The position numbers were made by a program, and so were the translations under genes. This document shows positions 6,536 to 7,174 of a stretch of DNA of 7,174 bases, one piece after another. The stretch comes from Undibacterium sp. (GTDB taxonomy: Bacteria; Pseudomonadota; Gammaproteobacteria; Burkholderiales; Burkholderiaceae). The stretch spans positions 1-7,174 of the forward strand of contig JACMRF010000010.1 of NCBI GenBank assembly GCA_014376575.1, given 5' to 3'. Each line of letters opens with the position of its first letter. Position 1 is the stretch's first letter. The notes below the pieces were generated by a model. That model saw only the letters and a list, made by a program, of their open reading frames with translations, ran no database searches and was not told the origin of the DNA.

Positions 6536-6575
6536 AAAAAAACAACAGCCCCGGCAATATCATTGCCGGGGCTGT
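6536..6575 (-). terminator. Strong intrinsic terminator of the H1-like gene
   Basis: Perfect 14-bp arms ACAGCCCCGGCAAT (6545-6558) and ATTGCCGGGGCTGT (6562-6575) enclose a 3-nt loop. On the minus strand the hairpin is followed by TTG and seven T residues (6536-6542). The T-run is only on this side, so it ends transcripts coming from the H1-like gene about 50 bp after its stop codon and insulates the Pho-controlled operon. Confidence 0.95.
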
Positions 6576-6624
6576 CATTACTACCGTAATAGTTCAAACT
6601 AACACTGGTTTGATATGACGGTGA

Positions 6625-7155
6625 TTATTTTTCTTTCTTTGGGCGTCCCGCCTTGAGCGGCTCCAGATGCGCGATTTGCGTTCTCAAGCTGGCGACATCC
6701 ATCTTGCTCAGTAACAGCACGCCGATGCGCAACAGCTGGCTCTTTTTCACTTCTATACCAGCGGCGAGACAAACCTTTTTAACATTGCCCAACACTTCAT
6801 ATTCAGTTTCTGGCATGGTGAAACTATCACGTACCAATTTGGCTTTTTTCGCTTTGACGACAACTGGTTTTGCGACTACCGGCTTCTCTGCGACCTTGGC
6901 GAGGGTTTTTGGAGCTGGCTTCGCAGCGGGCTTAACTGCAGGCTTAACTGCAGCCTTAGCTGCGGCCTTAACTGCAGACTTAACTACTTTTGCGACCACT
7001 GGCTTCGCCGCAACGACCGGCTTTGCTGTTGCAACTGTTGCCGCGACCTTGGCAGGACGCTTAGCGGCAACCTTAGCCGCAGTCGCTATTTTTTTAGCGG
7101 GTACAACCGGTGCTTTCACTGCGACCGGTACTTTTTTTTCTGGTGCTGTTGCCAT
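6625..7155 (-). CDS. Histone H1-like nucleoid protein with a C-terminal RHH-like domain
   Basis: This 176-residue basic protein probably binds DNA non-specifically and compacts the nucleoid. Residues 1-108 are a low-complexity Lys/Ala/Val/Pro tail resembling the C-terminal tail of eukaryotic H1, with no acidic residue between 7 and 89. Residues 109-156 form a distinct domain (VRDSFTMPETEYEVLGNVKK, then VKKSQLLRIGVLLLSKM) found in burkholderial H1-like proteins. Its short strand followed by two helices looks ribbon-helix-helix-like (inference). The end, AGRPKKEK, contains a GRP core like an AT-hook. The ATG is preceded by AGGA (7166-7169), a rather long 10 nt away. A strong terminator follows, so it is probably monocistronic or the last gene of a unit extending beyond the window. 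It belongs to the same general class as Bordetella BpH1/BpH2, but I cannot claim orthology. Confidence 0.85.
   Translation of the reverse strand: MATAPEKKVPVAVKAPVVPAKKIATAAKVAAKRPAKVAATVATAKPVVAAKPVVAKVVKSAVKAAAKAAVKPAVKPAAKPAPKTLAKVAEKPVVAKPVVVKAKKAKLVRDSFTMPETEYEVLGNVKKVCLAAGIEVKKSQLLRIGVLLLSKMDVASLRTQIAHLEPLKAGRPKKEK
6929..6988. repeat. 12-bp tandem repeat (five units) coding the H1-like tail
   Basis: Five consecutive 12-nt units resemble GGCTTAACTGCA: two identical units (6929-6952), then three diverged ones ending at 6988. In the minus-strand gene they encode four-residue units of the form xAVK (SAVK, AAAK, AAVK, PAVK, PAAK). In-frame expansion or contraction would change the length and charge of the DNA-binding tail. 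Confidence 0.85.
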
Positions 7156-7174
7156 GATAAATTTTTCCTAGAAA

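Noticed and set aside
6572..6578. Plus-strand CTGTCAT as an additional, divergent Pho half-site
   Set aside because: It is part of the terminator arm, and the next heptamer at 11-bp distance (ACCGTAA) does not match. No gene starts on the plus strand there.
6653..7171. 172-codon plus-strand reading frame opposite the H1-like gene
   Set aside because: It is the mirror of the GC-patterned Lys/Ala codons (Thr/Ala/Leu-rich product). The minus-strand protein has a recognisable family and a terminator.

Overview
The window looks like a chromosomal segment of a betaproteobacterium, most likely Burkholderiales and plausibly the Oxalobacteraceae (Undibacterium/Herminiimonas/Collimonas-like). The reasons are a histone H1-like Lys/Ala/Pro protein with a C-terminal domain typical of that order, a chemoreceptor of the type abundant in these bacteria, and moderate GC content with AT-rich intergenic gaps. 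This placement rests on family recognition, not on a database search. All five genes lie on the minus strand, so the window reads biologically from right to left.

Right part (7174 to 4794): an H1-like nucleoid protein (6625-7155) is followed by a strong intrinsic terminator (6536-6575). Immediately beyond the terminator lie three direct heptamers with exact 11-bp spacing, two of them perfect CTGTCAT. This is a textbook PhoB (Pho box) site at 6505-6533. It sits in front of a two-gene operon: an OlsB-type ornithine N-acyltransferase (5681-6448) overlapping by 4 nt (ATGA) a metallophosphoesterase (4794-5684). The second protein would often be labelled UDP-2,3-diacylglucosamine (LpxH-like) hydrolase, but it carries the sequence features I associate with the PlcP phospholipase C family.

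Taken together, this looks like a compact phosphate-starvation lipid-remodelling unit. PlcP would strip phosphate-containing headgroups from phospholipids. OlsB would start synthesis of phosphorus-free ornithine lipids. PhoB would switch both on. No OlsA, glycolipid synthase or betaine-lipid synthase is visible here, so the second ornithine-lipid step and the fate of diacylglycerol must be handled elsewhere.

Left part (4793 to 1): a 297-bp gap holds an 11-bp tandem repeat that runs into the plcP stop codon, a long inverted repeat and a small palindrome. It is followed by a complete methyl-accepting chemotaxis protein (2418-4496). After a 69-bp AT-rich gap comes a large membrane-bound cyclic-di-GMP enzyme (sensor, PAS, GGDEF, EAL) that starts with GTG at 2348 and is cut by the left window edge. 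These two genes form a signalling pair, for chemotaxis and c-di-GMP turnover, with no obvious functional tie to the lipid operon.

No tRNA, rRNA, CRISPR array, insertion sequence or phage gene is visible.
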